DNA of 64,000 bases from Branchinecta lynchi (Eukaryota; Arthropoda; Branchiopoda; Anostraca; Branchinectidae). Positions within the stretch are counted from its first letter, which is position 1, and the number at the start of each line of letters is the position of its first letter. Both the position numbers and the translations under genes were made by a program. Under the pieces are notes generated by a model. The model made no database searches. It was not told the origin of the DNA and saw only the letters and a list, made by a program, of their open reading frames with translations. Below, one piece after another: positions 52,860 through 63,620 of this stretch. The stretch is taken from contig JAKZAP010000012.1 of NCBI GenBank assembly GCA_023053575.1, forward strand, positions 5,084,230 through 5,148,229, written 5' to 3'.

Positions 52860-53115
52860 TCCCTTCGCTCCCCCCTCCTTATGAAGTGCCCTTTTTCCAC
52901 TCTCCTCCCCCACTCAGTTTCCGCCCTCCCTTCTCTATCCGCCTCCTACCCAGTTTCTTCCCTCTTCCTCCCCGGCCACCCGGTTTCCTCCCTCCCTCTT
53001 CCCCCTCCCAAGTTCTGGTCTCTCCTTCCTTTTCTTCTCTCCCACCCACCCGTTTTCTTCCCTCCCTCCTTCCTATACCTCCCAAGTTCTGGCCTCGCTC
53101 TTGCTCCGCCCCTCT
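52860..53115. repeat. Polypyrimidine low-complexity tract
   Basis: About 250 bp dominated by C and T on the plus strand, with words such as CCCAAGTTCTGG repeated at about 53008 and 53081. The open frames on both strands (Pro/Ser- and Gly/Arg/Glu-rich) are products of composition. Confidence 0.75.
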
Positions 53116-53273
53116 GATTTCTTCTCCACCTTTTTTGTCTGGCCGCTGCTGCACCTCACCGACCCTGAAATGTAAAGGTGAGTTGTTCACTTACATCTAT
53201 ACCTTATGATTCTTTATGGCTATTAATTTCGATGCTGCTTACTGTCTTTTCTAATTATTTTATTTCTCGAGGG

Positions 53274-54500
53274 TTACCAACTCCCAGTCACTTCAAGAGC
53301 CTTCCCTGACATCTTTCTTCTTCTCTCTTGGGCGGACTCTTTGGCTTTCTCAGGGAAGACCATCATACTCATAGATGGATAATATGATATCTCCAAGATA
53401 GAATCTATACAACTATCTTCTATAGCCTTTAAGGAGGCAAATTCTTCATGGCCAGTAGCTTCCTTTAAACCCCATGTAATATTCTGAACTTGCTTCTTTG
53501 TCTCTAACAGGAACATCGTTTTTTCTGATATCTGGTAAAATACGATTTCGACTTTCCTCTTGCGTGGCAGATATTGTCTCTTTGATATGGATCGAGGTAC
53601 TTTGAAAGTGTTCTCAGGAAGGGCCTGTCGGCCTTGATACCCTTCGCAGGCTTGTGTGAAACTGCTTCATATATAAATCCAGCAATTCTACCATGCGTTT
53701 CCTCAGAACCACTTCCTTTTTTCACCAGCATTTGTGCATAGCATGCTGCGCGTGCATCGGTAGGTCGGGGTAACTGTGGCAATTTATGGGTACCACCTGA
53801 CTTCCAACCGTGAAATTCAGTTGTGTTTTAACAAGTGTTCATTCTGTTACAGTCGGATAAAACAAACTGGTTCCAACTGTTTTTTGTCATGTTTCGTTTT
53901 TGAAAGTACCAATTTTACAACTACACTTCGGATAGGCCATATACCCAGATAGCGCGTCAACTGTAAAACCTTATCCCATTACCAGCGATGGGAAACCATC
54001 GGCCTTTCATATCTGAGAGTTTCCTATTCTGGCCTCTTTCAGTTTCTGCTTGCTTAGGCAACCACCTTTTTCCCTGATATCTGTTAGGATACGATTTGGA
54101 CTTTCCTCTTTCGCGGCAGATGCAGTCTCTATGAGATGGATGAGAGTACTCGGAAGTGTTCTCAGGAAGGGCCTAGTGGCTCTGGTACTCTTCACAGGCT
54201 TGTGTGAAACTGCTTCATATATAAATCCAGGCATTCTACCATGATACCATAAAACAGGGAAAAATGAGTTATTGACAGGATATAGGCTGTCGAAACATGA
54301 AACAGATGATATCTGCAAGATAGCCATCTTCTAGAGCCTTCAAAGAGGCAAATTCTTCATGGTCAATAGATTCCTTTAAACCGCATTTGATATTCTGAAC
54401 TTGCTTTAGGTCTCTAACAGGAACATCGTTTTCCGTAATATCTGTTAGGATACGATTTGGACTTTCCTCTAACGCGGCAGATAAATTATCTTTGGGATGG
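53274..54500 (-). pseudogene. Three tandem partial copies of one coding segment, unrecognised protein
   Basis: Minus-strand segments at about 53490-53710, 54040-54240 and 54290-54490 share protein words: HGRIAGFIYEAVSHKP / HGRMPGFIYEAVSHKP, RPFLRTL, EESPNRILTDI, VRDxKQVQNI and HEEFASLKA. PRPTDARAACYAQMLVKKG precedes the first. The arrangement (SP..I...L, PR..KQ..N, then a charged helix) reminds me of the N-terminal part of MULE/FLYWCH-type transposase-derived proteins, but I cannot confirm that. All copies have frameshifts. Confidence 0.4.
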
Positions 54501-55231
54501 ACAAGGGTACAGTCGGATGTAAAAAACTGGTTCCGGCTGTTTTTTTTTGTTTTTTGTAAACAATTTCATTATTTGCAGGACGGAAAAAATATACGGTCCA
54601 ACTGTAAAATTTTATTCCCATACCTCTTGGTTTCGCCTTCCTTAGAAATCAATATGCTTTTTATGAATACCTCGAAAGATACACTAGCCTGTGAATAACA
54701 ATTGTTTGCAACAATTTCAGTCCACGCATCGAAAACTTACTCGGACCACAGTCCAATCAAACTTGACAGTCGATTGCTAGTTGCCATCTCAGTTGTACGT
54801 GAAACATCGCGCTGCGACATAATCATCTCCCATCCCGTCTTCCACTTCCTTCAATGCTCCTCCCTTCCAAACCCCCTCCAGCCACCCTCTTTGCTCTTAC
54901 CTTCTGGTCTGTCATCTTTCTTCTTCTTTCTGTAGCGGACTCCTTGGCTGTCTCTCTTGATTTATTTTACTCCTCTCTAATAATCGTGTGGAGTTTGGGA
55001 GTGGACCCTATACATGATGGCTCTTGCTCATGAGTCGGGCTTCTCTTACGACTGAGCTTTGGAGACACAGTGGCAGCGGTGAACTTCACATCTGTAACTG
55101 CAGGAACTGTAGTTATACGATCTGGGGAAGCAGAAGGTGGAGAGAAGGGATGGTCATCACCTTTTTTATCTAGCTTCCTCTTGGAATGAGTACATGATGT
55201 GCCTTGTTCATCAATGGGACTCTTTACGAAG
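54501..55231. other. No gene recognised
   Basis: 54810-54930 is another pyrimidine-rich tract related to 52860-53115, and 54915-54945 repeats words from 53325-53345 (GCGGACTC, TTGGCT). Confidence 0.35.
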
Positions 55232-56517
55232 CACGACTCATGAGCAAAGAAAAACTCCCAGGGGTCGTAGGGGACAGATGGTGCCGAGTCAAAAACAGGG
55301 TGATAGTCAAGTTCGGATTCTGGATCTGAAGGTATGTCATCAACTAACTTATGTTAGGTCAATCATGGTACCTCCAAAGAAAAACTCCCAGGAGTCGCAG
55401 GGGACAGATTTTGCCGAGTAAAAACATGGTGTTTTGCCTCCCCGCCACAATGCGCTTCTCGAGTCCGGTAGTAGTGTCAAGTTCAGATTCTGGATCTGAA
55501 GGTATGTCATCAAATAACTTTGAGATATCCTGTGTCCTCAAAGAACGGCGTGCCATAACGATTTAGCTGAAAAAGAGAAAGTTTAATTTGAGTTTTTAGA
55601 TGGTAGACCAAGTTTTTATGGAAATTGCTTGAGTGAAGTGGTCTCAAGCTGAAACCACTCCAAAAATAACAAGAAACAACTTTTTAGCGTATGTTACAAT
55701 GTGGTCATCGGGGATGACCAGCCTCTCATGTCCAATGTTTTTTTTTTTTTTTTTTTTTTATACTTGTTACAGTCGTCAGACTTTAATGCTTTTCCACCGA
55801 GTCTAAAACAGGGTGGTTTTGCCTCCCCACCACAATGCGCTTCTCTACTCCGGTAGTACAACCGAAGCCAAAAAACTAAGTGTGAGACGGAAGCAGAGAT
55901 ATAGCTTTCTGTATCGCAATCGACACTGACCTCGAAGTTGGTTTGCCCAGTGCATACCTTTCCGCTATCGCAAGCCGTTATCGGTCCAGTCCATGCCAGA
56001 GTCGTCATAAGTTTTATCATTAAGGTAGCAAACATGTTGCTTATTGGAGTTTCTTTCTAGTATTCTCTTTTTTTTTCTATATAGTCGGACAACTAATACT
56101 GCTTTTGCTTAACAAACGGTAAATGTTTCTATAAACACAGATAATAGTATCCAACACTTTTAAATTTGACCTCTCCAGCCAGTATGTTGCACAGTGATCA
56201 GCATTACCGGCAGCCAGTCATCAGTATCATCCTCTGATGACATGTCAAGTTAGGATTCTCGATCTGAAGGTATGTCATCAAATAACTTATGTCAGGTCAT
56301 AGTACCGCATGACCGGCAGCCAGTCATCAGTATCATCCTCTGATGACATGTCAAGTTAGGATTCTCGATCTGAAGGTATGTCATCAAATAACTTATGTTA
56401 GGTCATAGTACCTCCAAAGAAAAAATCCCAGGGGTCGTAGGGGACAGATGCTGCCGAGTAAAAAACAGGGTGTTTTGCCTCCCCGCCACAATGCGCTTCT
56501 CGAGTCCGGTAGTAAAA
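55232..56517 (-). pseudogene. Repeated PiggyBac-like N-terminal fragments
   Basis: The minus-strand frame from ATG at 55556 reads MARRSLRTQDISKLFDDIPS and DPESELD, like the acidic N-terminus of PiggyBac-type (PGBD) transposases. The DNA of this part, TGATGACATACCTTCAGATC, recurs near 55330, 56260 and 56370. At 56207-56312 and 56313-56420 (106-bp tandem) it is followed by MSSEDDTDDWLP, also typical. A second repeated block (GLEKRIVAGRQNT) is near 55460, 55840 and 56500. No catalytic DDD domain is present. Confidence 0.4.
55694..56035 (-). CDS. Possible small Cys-containing protein, poly(A) at its end
   Basis: 113 codons on the minus strand. MFATLMIKLMTTLAWTGPIT could be a signal peptide; ACDSGKVCTGQTNFEVSVDC follows. 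The frame enters a run of 22 A (plus-strand T 55738-55759), which could mark a retroposed transcript. A second copy of the middle part lies at about 56520-56735, with an extra 110 bp. No family recognised. Confidence 0.3.
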   Translation of the reverse strand: MFATLMIKLMTTLAWTGPITACDSGKVCTGQTNFEVSVDCDTESYISASVSHLVFWLRLYYRSREAHCGGEAKPPCFRLGGKALKSDDCNKYKKKKKKKTLDMRGWSSPMTTL

Positions 56518-56797
56518 GCGAAGCCAAAAAAAAAAATTAGTTTGAGACGGAAGCAGAGATATCGCTTTCTGTAGATATAACTCAAACGTTTGGGCCCCTA
56601 TCCTTTCCTGCTGGTATAAAATCGGAGCGCATTCAGAGATATGTCACGGCTCCTTGTAAGTGTCGCAAGCGACATTGACGTCGGAAGTTGGTTTGCCCAG
56701 TGTATACCTTTCCTCTGTCGCAAGCCGTTATCGGACAACAAGTTAAAACGTTAAATACACACACGAGAGTCATCGCATCATTTTCCATCCAATCCAA
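56518..56797. other. Diverged duplicate of 55860-56000
   Basis: TTGGTTTGCCCAGTG-ATACCTTTCC and CGCAAGCCGTTATCGG recur here. No intact frame. Confidence 0.45.
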
Positions 56798-57034
56798 TCA
56801 AACTTGACAGTCGACTGCTGATTGCCATTCGTCTTCATGGTAGGTCCTAACTGGTGAACTGATTATTTGCCATTCACCTTCATGGTGGCTCCTAACTGGT
56901 GAACTGGCCATTGGCCATTCGACTTCGTGGTAGCTCCTCAATGTTGAACTAGCTAGGGATCCGCTGTTGACGGAAGAGCTGGCGCTGGAACTTAAACGCG
57001 CCCACGCTGGGCTGCGGGCCACGTGTAACGCCAA
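56798..57034 (-). CDS. Minisatellite-bearing hypothetical frame
   Basis: 78 codons containing three 15-residue repeats (SSPVRSHHEGEWQII and variants), encoded by 45-bp units starting at 56825, 56870 and 56915 on the plus strand. A period of exactly 15 codons with the frame open throughout makes translation conceivable. No family recognised. Confidence 0.3.
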   Translation of the reverse strand: MALHVARSPAWARLSSSASSSVNSGSLASSTLRSYHEVEWPMASSPVRSHHEGEWQIISSPVRTYHEDEWQSAVDCQV

Positions 57035-57757
57035 ATGCTAGTCAAGCCCATTAGTGACTCGTGGTCTGGCCGCCCTGCTGTCGCATTGGTTCATCGACAA
57101 GAGGAGGTAGACTAACCGCTCACTAACCCCCGTGTGGCATACGCTATGCTGGGTATACATGTTGCGCTGGAGTATGCTCCGGCTAACATGGTAGTGGCCC
57201 CAAGAGCTAAATCCCCACGGTAAGCGGATGGTGGTGGAAATTCGGCGCATTGTCAGACTTACTCGGGAATTCTAATACTCATCATCATTTAATTCCTCCC
57301 AGTCTTGCGGCTGAATCTAACCCTTGAAAGTGATGGAGTTGCGTATATTAGGACCAACTTTCGTGTGCTGCGCACATACGCGTCAATCGTCAGAATAGAT
57401 GCCCACCACGGCCTCACCAGGTTGTGATCCTGTGAAACCGATTAGGCAGTTCCAGAGCTCCCACCCTCAGGCTCACAGTGGGCGTCCAGTCAAGGGGGAA
57501 ACTGCGTAGATCCATGAGTCGCAGACCACTAGACCAAGCTGGTGAATGGCTCCCGAAATAGTTTCTTAACAGTTGTGCTAAAAAATTTGAAACCGATGTA
57601 AGAAAAGCTACAAGTTCCATAAATGTCAACTCAATTCTCACTTCTAGAACACAACCCGAATAAAGTGCGCGACACGGAATGGTGCGGTGCAAATTTTGCC
57701 GAGCCTGCGCGTATATTTTTAGCTTGCAATGCGGTTTAGTACACGTGAATTCCCCCA
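57035..57757. other. No gene; tRNA A-box-like word
   Basis: GGTCTAGTGGTCTGCGACTC on the minus strand (57519-57538) looks like a tRNA D-arm, but no GGTTCRANTCC B box follows at the right distance. Perhaps a SINE head or chance. A 114-codon minus-strand frame crosses it. Confidence 0.35.
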
Positions 57758-58446
57758 TTCTACCTTTAGCTTATTCTTTCTGCTGGATCTTTAGCAAATG
57801 GCTGGAATTTAAGTATGGTGTTTTAGTCGGCCAAAAATAGAGCCTTGTTTTCCGTAAAATTGGAGAAAGGAGACACTTCCCCTCACATAAGTTATCTTTT
57901 ACCTCCCAATCACTATTCCCTTTTTTGTCATAGCTTAGCTGAGCTGAGCTTGTGTGAGTATGTGTTACGAAAAATAACGAAAATGTCAGCAACAAACGAA
58001 ATAACAAACGAAAACACTCTTTCTAACTTATCTTACTGAAATTTTTCTCACTTTTCCTATCAACTCTTCTCTTCAATTTTTATACTGTTTTCAACAACTC
58101 TTATACTGTCCCATTTCACTGCGTAGATGTTTTGCGTACGAATTATGTCGCGTGTTGAAACCCATTTACTTTTCGGTCTTATGGCGGTTTCCGGAACGGA
58201 ATTTTTGAAATAACTCATATTTGGTATGTCTCTTTTGATTTGTGTTGTTGTTTGTTGATCGTTTTCATGTGTTTAAACATTCAGAAAGGCGGCAGTGAAA
58301 CTCTCTGGAACTGTAGACGTTGCCAGAATCATCTGAAATAGCAGCTGAGTGTGGTAGATGAGTTCGGGTGAGCTGAACTTGAAGTGGCTGGAGCAGAGAC
58401 CGTCGCTTTCAACTCCGTCTCTAGTGTCTCCGGTCTCCAATGTAGA
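57758..58446. other. No gene recognised
   Basis: AT-rich; repeated ACTCTTATACTGT words near 58080-58110. Confidence 0.35.
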
Positions 58447-59106
58447 CTATTGGCTGTTTCGTACTGCTCGGAAGAAATTTTGAAAGACGCTCACCAAAGA
58501 AACAGCTATCACTACACCATCACTAGAGCTGAATACAGAAGAATGGTGTTGCAACCAGTCCTTCATCTGAAGTGGCGACGGAAGTGGAGGAGTGGTTTTG
58601 TCAGAGCGCAGAACCGATGTCCAATCCTTCTTATTAGTCGGGAAATCGAAACCCTTGACCCGCATTGACCTAAGGTCCTTTTTGAAATTTCGCTTCGTTT
58701 TTTGCTTGAGGTCAAAGACGGTCCCATGCATAGGGCGACCCGGAGTTTGTTCCTGGACAGCCTTGCCAGAATTGGAATCATGAATTATTCGATCCCGTTC
58801 TTGAGGGTTCGAAAATCCTTTTCGGTGAAATCGTTCGGGTCGAAGGTTCGCTCCTGCTCTCTGGAAGGCTTGCACGTACTTGCTGCGAGTGCTGGGTTGA
58901 AGTTTACACTCAGCGAGCTTCGTGAAAAATAGCTCCACTCTCTCGGCCGAATGAAAGTTGTCCCACTTGTACTTTGTCCCTTCAAGTACAAAGTAAACAA
59001 CTCTCTCGGCGCAGCCATACGGATTGTTGAATTTCTTGGACGACTCATCCCCGCACTCGGCTGCCCAATCCTTAAACTTGCTCATCATCTCCACTCCAAA
59101 CTTCAT
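58447..59106 (-). pseudogene. Crypton-like recombinase N-terminal region (tentative), frame-disrupted
   Basis: MSKFKDWAAECGDESSKKFN followed by RVVYFVLEGTKYKWDNFHSA, ERVELFFTKLAECKLQPSTR and KYVQAFQRA has the layout of the SAM-like core-binding domain of tyrosine recombinases found in Crypton-type proteins: helix, Trp, Leu/Tyr-rich helix, PST, Y..A..R. After that the likely true frame switches (FDPNDFTEKDFRTLKNGIE in 58785-59048), so a frameshift is needed. No catalytic R-H-R-Y region is visible in the window. Its 5' neighbour on the same strand overlaps by four bases. Confidence 0.35.
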
Positions 59107-59857
59107 CTTCTGTTTCCTTTCAGGTGTCTGATTCTTGTCTTGTATTTATTGTAGAGTCCGTATTTTTGCATGGCATTCCGCGGTTCATTCTTGAACGTCC
59201 AGTTCATTGATGAAACGCCGACTTCCTTAGGCTCGTCCTCTTCCGTTGCCTGGTCGGAATCCGAGGATTCGGATGGATGATAGACGCTTGCTTCGTCCCC
59301 ACTATTCACAATATCCTCGGAATCTGAGCTGACGGTTGCCTCAAGCCAACCACGTGTTGACCTCCGTGGCCTCGCTGTCACTGCTTGTTTAGATGTAGAA
59401 GCCGCTGAGGGGTCATTGACGAAGAAATCTTCTAATGGGCTAGGAGACCGTGGGGCAGAAGTTGCTGGTTTTGATGGCATTGACGGGACACCGAGCTGAA
59501 CAGCAACAGATGTGCTCGGTTGGATGCTTCTTGCTGGTGGTGCAGTTGCCAGAGCTTCTGCGGTTTCGAGGGACATTACCGAAACCATGCAGTCATCAAC
59601 TTCGGTTGTGTCAAAGTAGGTGCCCGTCATCTCGAACATCGCCTCGCATAGCTTGTGCAAACTTTGCGATTGCTTAATTGCCATCTTTAGTTGCGAGGCG
59701 GATCTATAACTCTTGTCTTTGAGCTTTATTTCGAGTGCGTCCTTGGCTTTCTCTTGTAGGTCTCTGGCTTCTGCAGCAGTCCAGAATCCGCCATTTGGAT
59801 TTTTACCGCAGGAGTTTCTCTTAGCTGTGAGATGTTTTTCAAGAAACTCGATCGGCC
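59103..59857 (-). CDS. Large exon with acidic, Ser-rich linker, upstream of the Crypton-like region
   Basis: An acceptor (CTTTATTTTAG) at about 59858 precedes PIEFLEKHLTAKRNS. Then come a helical Lys/Glu-rich part (WTAAEARDLQEKAKDALEIK), a Ser/Pro/Thr-rich linker, SRGW-like LRRS basic words, an acidic DSEDIVNSGDEAS stretch and finally NAMQKYGLYNKYKTRIRHLK. The open frame extends further upstream but that part is intron-like. Together with 58447-59106 it may form one gene with a one-base discontinuity. Function unknown. Confidence 0.4.
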
Positions 59858-59869
59858 TAAAATAAAGTA

Positions 59870-60600
59870 TTATCGCTAACAGAATGTTTCGTCCGATTGG
59901 GGCCTTTTTGCCAAACGACCTCCTGTGATAGTTTGTGAATTTTCCCAGCTGTGGTTTCTTACAAAGCAAGAAGGCTGGAAATGAAGATACTAAGTAGTCG
60001 GGAACGGATATGTTGCTAATACCTGTATGAAGCTTTACCCGGAAATATCCTTCAACTTTAACAGAATTCATTGCTAACAGAAACTTTCGTACGATTGGAC
60101 CTTTCTGCCAAACGTCCTCTTGTGACAGTTTGGGAATTTTCTCGCTGTTCAGGTTTCCTAATGGAATAGGGGATCAAGTAATATAGAGGATCATCTGTGA
60201 CTATTTGCGGAAGTGTGATATCGCTAAGTACCTAAAAAGGTGTTTCCTAGTATTTCTTCAGCGTGCCACCCTGTGATTTTAAACCAATCTGCAAAAAAAA
60301 ACACCAGCGTGTCCCCTTGTTATTCGCAAACCAATCTGCCAAAATAGCGTGTCCCCGTGTTCTTGAACAGGGTCGCATTTTATTTGTTTTCTATACATCC
60401 ACGATGAAAAATAAATTATTTTTAAGCTAAGAGTTATTTCACAAAGATTCTATGAAGAGTTTCCAGTCCATTAATCAGGAAGGATGGAAGGGAGGCTACT
60501 AAGTAGTCCAGAATGAATAGGGTGCTAATAGCTGTCTGAAGCTTATCAGTCAGCATTTGTAACGTAAATTACCTTCACCTTTAACAAAAATTACAAAGCT
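59870..60600. repeat. Three diverged ~200-bp tandem units
   Basis: GCTAACAGAA-TTTCGT-CGATTGG at about 59875 and 60073, ACTAAGTAGTC at 59988 and 60499, and CCTTCAACTTTAACA / CCTTCACCTTTAACA at 60049 and 60571 mark units of about 200 bp. Probably intronic. Confidence 0.6.
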
Positions 60601-60876
60601 ACTGATAATTGGCTAAGAACACTAGAACAAAGCTATAATGGGTCTTTAGAAGGGAAAATTTAAATAGTAGCATGCCAGTGGCAGAATAGGCACGATTTCC
60701 AAAAGCTGTGGTTTTGTTTGGGTGACTTAGGCTCAATTCCAGGGGCAGGCAGGCTCGTGGAAGGCTGGGTTAGGGCAGGCAGGCTCGGGGCAGGCAGGCT
60801 CGGTGCAGTCAGGATCGGAGCAGGCAGGCTCGGAACAGGCAGGGTCGGGGCAGGTATTTTCCCTTCTTCGGTAATT
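60601..60876. repeat. Degenerate GGCAGGCTCGG 10-20-bp repeats
   Basis: GGGCAGGCAGGCTCGG and variants (GGTGCAGTCAGGATCGG, GAACAGGCAGGGTCGG) repeat at 60740-60860. On the minus strand they encode Leu-Pro-Ala-Pro-Ser repeats continuing the next frame. Confidence 0.7.
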
Positions 60877-61368
60877 TTAGTGACTGACTCCTGAGCAGTA
60901 GTGGAAAGTTGTGTTGGATGGATCTTTTAGGCTCGGAACAGGCAGGGTCGGGGCAGGTATTTTCCCTTCTTCGGTAATTTTAGTGACTGACTCCTCAGCA
61001 GTAGTGGAAAGTTGTGTTGGATGGATCTTTTTGGGAGTCTTGTTGACCGCCTCCACGAACTGCGCCATTAATTCGTCGGAAATCAGTTTCTTCGAATGTT
61101 TCTTGCGATCGACTACGGGGGCAGGCAGGGTCGTCATTGTTGGATTAAGGGAATGTCCAAGGTCAAGCACGGTCGTCATTGTCTGATTGGAAGAAGGCAG
61201 GGTCGTCAGGTTCAGGGCAGGCAGGGTCGTTATTGCTGGATTAAGAGAATGTCCAGGGTCAAGCACGGTCGTCATTGGCTGAATGAGAGAATGCAGGGTC
61301 GTCAGTTTCCGGTCAGGGTCATCTTGGGGGGCAGGCTTGGTCGATTTCTTTTGATTGTCTTTTGGCAT
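60877..61368 (-). CDS. Hypothetical proline/threonine-rich protein, possible first exon
   Basis: 163 codons from MPKDNQKKSTKPAPQDDPD. It has Leu-Pro-rich direct repeats (TTLPALNLTTLPSS; PTMTTLPAP) and a charged block KKLISDELMAQFVEAVNKTP. A 103-bp tandem duplication (units from about 60901 and 61004) shifts the frame and causes its stop; without it the Pro-rich frame would run on into 60860-60740. Same strand as the Crypton-like locus and about 1 kb upstream of it, so possibly its 5' exon. Confidence 0.4.
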   Translation of the reverse strand: MPKDNQKKSTKPAPQDDPDRKLTTLHSLIQPMTTVLDPGHSLNPAITTLPALNLTTLPSSNQTMTTVLDLGHSLNPTMTTLPAPVVDRKKHSKKLISDELMAQFVEAVNKTPKKIHPTQLSTTAEESVTKITEEGKIPAPTLPVPSLKDPSNTTFHYCSGVSH

Positions 61369-62257
61369 TCTATAAAAGCTAAAACCAATGATCGTCTTCT
61401 AATTTTAATAGAAAATTGAACCGGCAATTCCGCATCGAATGAGGTGTTCTTGACTAACATCCGATACCTGAAATCTTGTTGAATAACATAGATACCTAGT
61501 TCGCTAGATTTATGTTTTTCCCCCGGCAAAATCGTGAAAAAATATAAAAATTGTAAAAATTATGTTGCTGTACAAGCTCTAGGGAAACCAAATCTGGATT
61601 GATCATCTTCTAATTTTACTTAAGATTGAAATGTGTATATCCGGATCGAATGAGGTGTTGTTGAATATCATCCGATACCGGGTTCGCTAGGTATATGTTT
61701 TTCTCCCAGCAGTATAGCGACAAAATAAAGAATTTCTTTAAATTATTTAGCGGTTTAAAATGTTGTTGAATAACATCTGATACCTTGCTCGCTAGATTTA
61801 TGTATTTCCCCAGCGAAATGGCGACAAATTGAACAAAGTTTAAAAAAATATAATACTATTTAGGCTAAAGACTCCAAAATGATTGGCCGATCGTCTTTAT
61901 CAATTTAAAAGTAGGTACTAGTTATTATTGATAAAGTATTAATTAAGACAATCTTTTATTAAATTTATAGATGCACTCTAGTTATTTTGCACGCTGTACC
62001 TAATTATTCCTGGTACAAGCGGTTCCTATACTCCTACTCTGGTTTCACTCTATGAACCTATATAGAGCTCCAATATGTAAGAACAACCTTTAAGGTGTAG
62101 AGCTAGACAGTTCTGATAGAAAATAAATGACTGAGAAGTGTTTTAGTTTTTTTTATTAACGGGCATTTTGCCGACGAGAAGTTGAGACAATATTGAAACG
62201 CTACACTGCAAATAAAATAATCTATTTTTAAAAAAGAATTCAATACATAATAAGCAA
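61369..62257. other. No gene; diverged direct repeats
   Basis: TTGAATAACATC-GATACC, TTCGCTAGATTTATGT and CCCAGC...ATGGCGACAAA words recur at about 61477-61520, 61664-61705 and 61752-61830, so the segment is built from two or three old copies of a roughly 170-bp unit. Confidence 0.45.
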
Positions 62258-62775
62258 GGGTGCTATGCAGGGGCGCTCCAGGAGCCACCAGAAAGCCGCT
62301 AGCAGCCACCTTGGCGCAGCCACCAGTGCGATCCAGGAGCCATCCATGCGCTCCAGGACACCAGGGCGCTCCAGGAGCCACCAGGGCGCTCCAGGAGCCG
62401 CCAGAAAGCCGCCAGGGCACACACAGAGCCGCTAGAAAGCCGCTAGGAACCCCTAGAAAGCCACTAGGAGCCGCTAGAAAGACGATAGGAGCCGCTAGAA
62501 AGCCACTATGAGCCGCTAGAAAGCCAGTAGGAGCCACCAGGGAGCTGCAAGAGCCACTAGGGCGCTGCACGAGCCACCAGAAAGCCGCTAACAGCCACCA
62601 GAGCCCTGCAGGAGCCACCAGTAAGTCGGCAGGGCACTCCAAGAGCCGCTAGGAGCCACTAGAAGCCACCAGGGTGTTGCAGTAGCCACCAGGGCGCTGC
62701 AGGAGCCGCTAGAAAGCCACTAGCAGCCACCGGGACCCTGCAGGAGCCACCAGGGCGCTCAAGGAGCCAGATCAT
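62258..62775 (-). repeat. 21-bp minisatellite (about 24 units)
   Basis: GAGCCGCTAGAAAGCCACTAG and variants repeat through the interval, mixed with GAGCCACCAGGGCGCTGCAG units. On the minus strand the 7-codon period encodes repeats like LAAPSGF. The 179-codon frame 62642-62103 is largely this array. Confidence 0.85.
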
Positions 62776-63415
62776 CTCTTTGTTTTTGATCATTTAAATT
62801 CTTATTAACGATCATCTCTTTGTTTTCTATTTTGTTTGGGAAGTGGAAAGATTTATTTGTCCCAATGTTTGTTTGACATATCTTCAAAAAAGTAGTGTCC
62901 CCTCGTTCTTTTCTGACATATCTTCAAAAAAGTAGTGCGACCCCGTTCTTTTTCTGACATATCTTCAAAAAGGCGTGAGAACCTGTTCGTCAATCTGATT
63001 CTTGAAGATATATCTTCAAATAACGGAAAAGATCTGTATTCTTGAAGATATATCTTCAAATAACGAAAAACATCTGCACGTTTGTCAGACGGTCCCTAGC
63101 GACCCTGCTAGGTGTTTACATTCTTATTAACGATCATCTCTTTGTTTTCTAGCTTGTTTGGTAAGTGGAAAGATTTGTTTGTCCCAATTTTTGTTAAAAC
63201 CTTAGCGATAAGAAGAATCTACTACCACTCATGGAGTGCACGTAGATGTTGAAGTCTTGAAGAATCTAAAAATAAAATAATTCGTTTCGCCATGTGCTTT
63301 TGGAATTCAGTTGCCAGCTATGTTGGGAATCATCCTATGGAGTTAGAGAATTTTAGAAAATGTATAAGCATGAGAAATGGTACTTTCAAAATCCCAACGT
63401 GTGCCGAACATGTTA
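62776..63415. repeat. 41-bp repeats and 110-bp duplicate words
   Basis: CATATCTTCAAAAAAGTAGTG occurs at about 62878 and 62918, with a variant at 62959 (period about 41 bp). Paired TTGAAGATATATCTTCAAAT palindromes are at about 63003 and 63043. ACGATCATCTCTTTGTTTTC occurs at 62808 and 63130. Confidence 0.75.
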
Positions 63416-63470
63416 TTTTCTGACATATCTTCAAAAAAGTAGTGTCCCCTCGTTCTTTTCTGACAATTAA
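63416..63470. repeat. Outlying 41-bp repeat unit
   Basis: TTTTCTGACATATCTTCAAA followed by AAAGTAGTGTCCCCTCG, as at 62875-62915. Confidence 0.7.
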
Positions 63471-63620
63471 TTTTTCCCAATTTTAAGTTTTATTTGAAGT
63501 TAATTAAATATTCGATTTAGGGGTAAGAAGGCTTGCTGAACACGATGGTGAACATCATTTTCTCACCGAACAGATAGTTTGCCCGGAAACCGGTGACCAG
63601 AAAGTTGTTAAAAGTAAAGG
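63471..63620 (+). mobile_element. Family A single tandem unit
   Basis: TTTTATTTGAAGTTAATTAA, GGGGTAAGAAGGCTTGCTG, AACACGATGGTGAACAT and GTTGTTAAAAGTAAAGG form one 137-bp unit of family A without its ends. Confidence 0.65.

Noticed and set aside
52879..53209. Pro/Ser-rich and Gly/Arg/Glu-rich frames on opposite strands
   Set aside because: Both derive from a polypyrimidine tract; composition alone keeps them open.
57519..57538. tRNA-like A box on the minus strand
   Set aside because: No B box at proper distance and no cloverleaf that I can pair; not called as tRNA.
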